DNA from: Paraburkholderia franconis
GTDB taxonomy: Bacteria; Pseudomonadota; Gammaproteobacteria; Burkholderiales; Burkholderiaceae
NCBI RefSeq assembly: GCF_009362735.1
Contig: NZ_WHNP01000058.1
Location: 1-50,248 of the forward strand
DNA: 50,248 nucleotides
Reading direction: 5' to 3'
Positions 49,945 to 50,248 of the stretch are shown here, piece by piece (the first letter of the stretch is position 1; every line of letters starts with the position of its first letter). Under the pieces are notes generated by a model. That model was not told the DNA's origin, did no database searches, and saw only the letters and a program-made list of their open reading frames with translations. Position numbers and translations under genes: made by a program.

Positions 49945-50183
49945 AACGCCGTGCAGTGCGGAGGTGGCCGGCGGGTGTCAACAAAAAGCGAAAGTGCCCT
50001 TCACCGGATATTTTCCAATGGACTGTATATCCGTTGCCTGGAACAGGAAGCCAATCACACTGATTTTCCGGCAGCGGTTACCGCTGCACCCAATTCAAGA
50101 GGCGGCTCCGGAAATTCGGACAGTTCATTGAGTGGAAAAGCTGGGGCGTGAGCCTGGCATAATGCCGGCAAAGGAACCAGAAG

Positions 50184-50248
50184 ATGACGAAACGAAACCG
50201 ACGGACACACTCACCGGCATTCAAGGCAAAGGTGGCACTAGCGGCGCT
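50184..50248 (+). mobile_element. IS3-family orfA, first codons (runs off right edge)
   Basis: MTKRNRRTHSPAFKAKVALA is the standard start of the orfA (helix-turn-helix) protein of IS3/IS911-type transposases. Only about 21 codons are in the window. The 40 bp upstream contain GCCTGGCAT-AATGCCGGC, an imperfect inverted repeat that may be part of the left end of the IS. The terminal repeat itself could not be defined. Confidence 0.85.

Overview
The window is high-GC proteobacterial DNA of the Burkholderia/Paraburkholderia/Caballeronia type. The evidence is the prpC-prpB arrangement with a divergent sigma-54 regulator PrpR, many LysR/IclR/TetR-controlled catabolic operons, a Burkholderia-type porin and frequent MFS carriers. 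Roughly 0-32.7 kb and 36.7-42.4 kb look like ordinary accessory-replicon DNA with intact catabolic genes. 32.7-36.7 kb and 42.45-50.2 kb are disturbed, with truncated genes, frameshifts, IS remnants and several unrecognised small genes of lower GC.

Region by region: (1) 1-3.7 kb is the 2-methylcitrate locus: prpC (partial) and prpB leftwards from a textbook sigma-54 promoter, with prpR divergent. (2) 3.7-9.5 kb holds a DUF4337 membrane protein, a GlxA/AraC regulator, a GT4 glycosyltransferase and a large secreted PIG-L/ricin-like/FG-GAP protein. (3) 9.8-18 kb is a LysR regulator facing a complete peptide-type ABC importer whose last gene is a gamma-glutamyltransferase, suggesting uptake and cleavage of gamma-glutamyl compounds. 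(4) 18-26.1 kb is an organosulfur island: SsuA-like binding protein, MFS carrier, an unknown small gene behind a strong promoter, fused debris of a flavin monooxygenase and a TauD-type dioxygenase, then sfnB-sfnB-FMN monooxygenase. (5) 26.1-32.7 kb is an IclR-controlled aromatic catabolic operon: Rieske oxygenase, SDR dehydrogenase, PDR-type reductase, MFS carrier, porin. (6) 32.7-36.6 kb is decayed: chemoreceptor fragment, IS630-type fragment, frameshifted VOC gene, alpha/beta hydrolase with an in-frame stop. (7) 36.7-38.7 kb is a TetR regulator with a quinone-reductase/ABM-monooxygenase pair and three related operators. (8) 38.9-42.4 kb is LysR, MmgE/PrpD and an MHS-type carrier cut off in mid-gene. 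(9) 42.45-50.2 kb looks like integrated-element debris: a three-stem structured element resembling phage C4-type immunity RNA loci, an XRE regulator with a perfect operator, two paralogous small coiled-coil genes around a DUF2384-like protein, a DUF1917 protein, a doubly frameshifted dgkA-like gene, a graveyard of C-terminal gene fragments, a tandem pair of secreted peptides with a shared Cys motif, and the start of an IS3-type orfA at the right edge.

The metabolic genes form self-contained modules, each with its own regulator, transporter and enzymes. The least explained material is in 42.5-50 kb and at 21.0-22.1 kb. All family assignments are from reading translations; no database search was possible.
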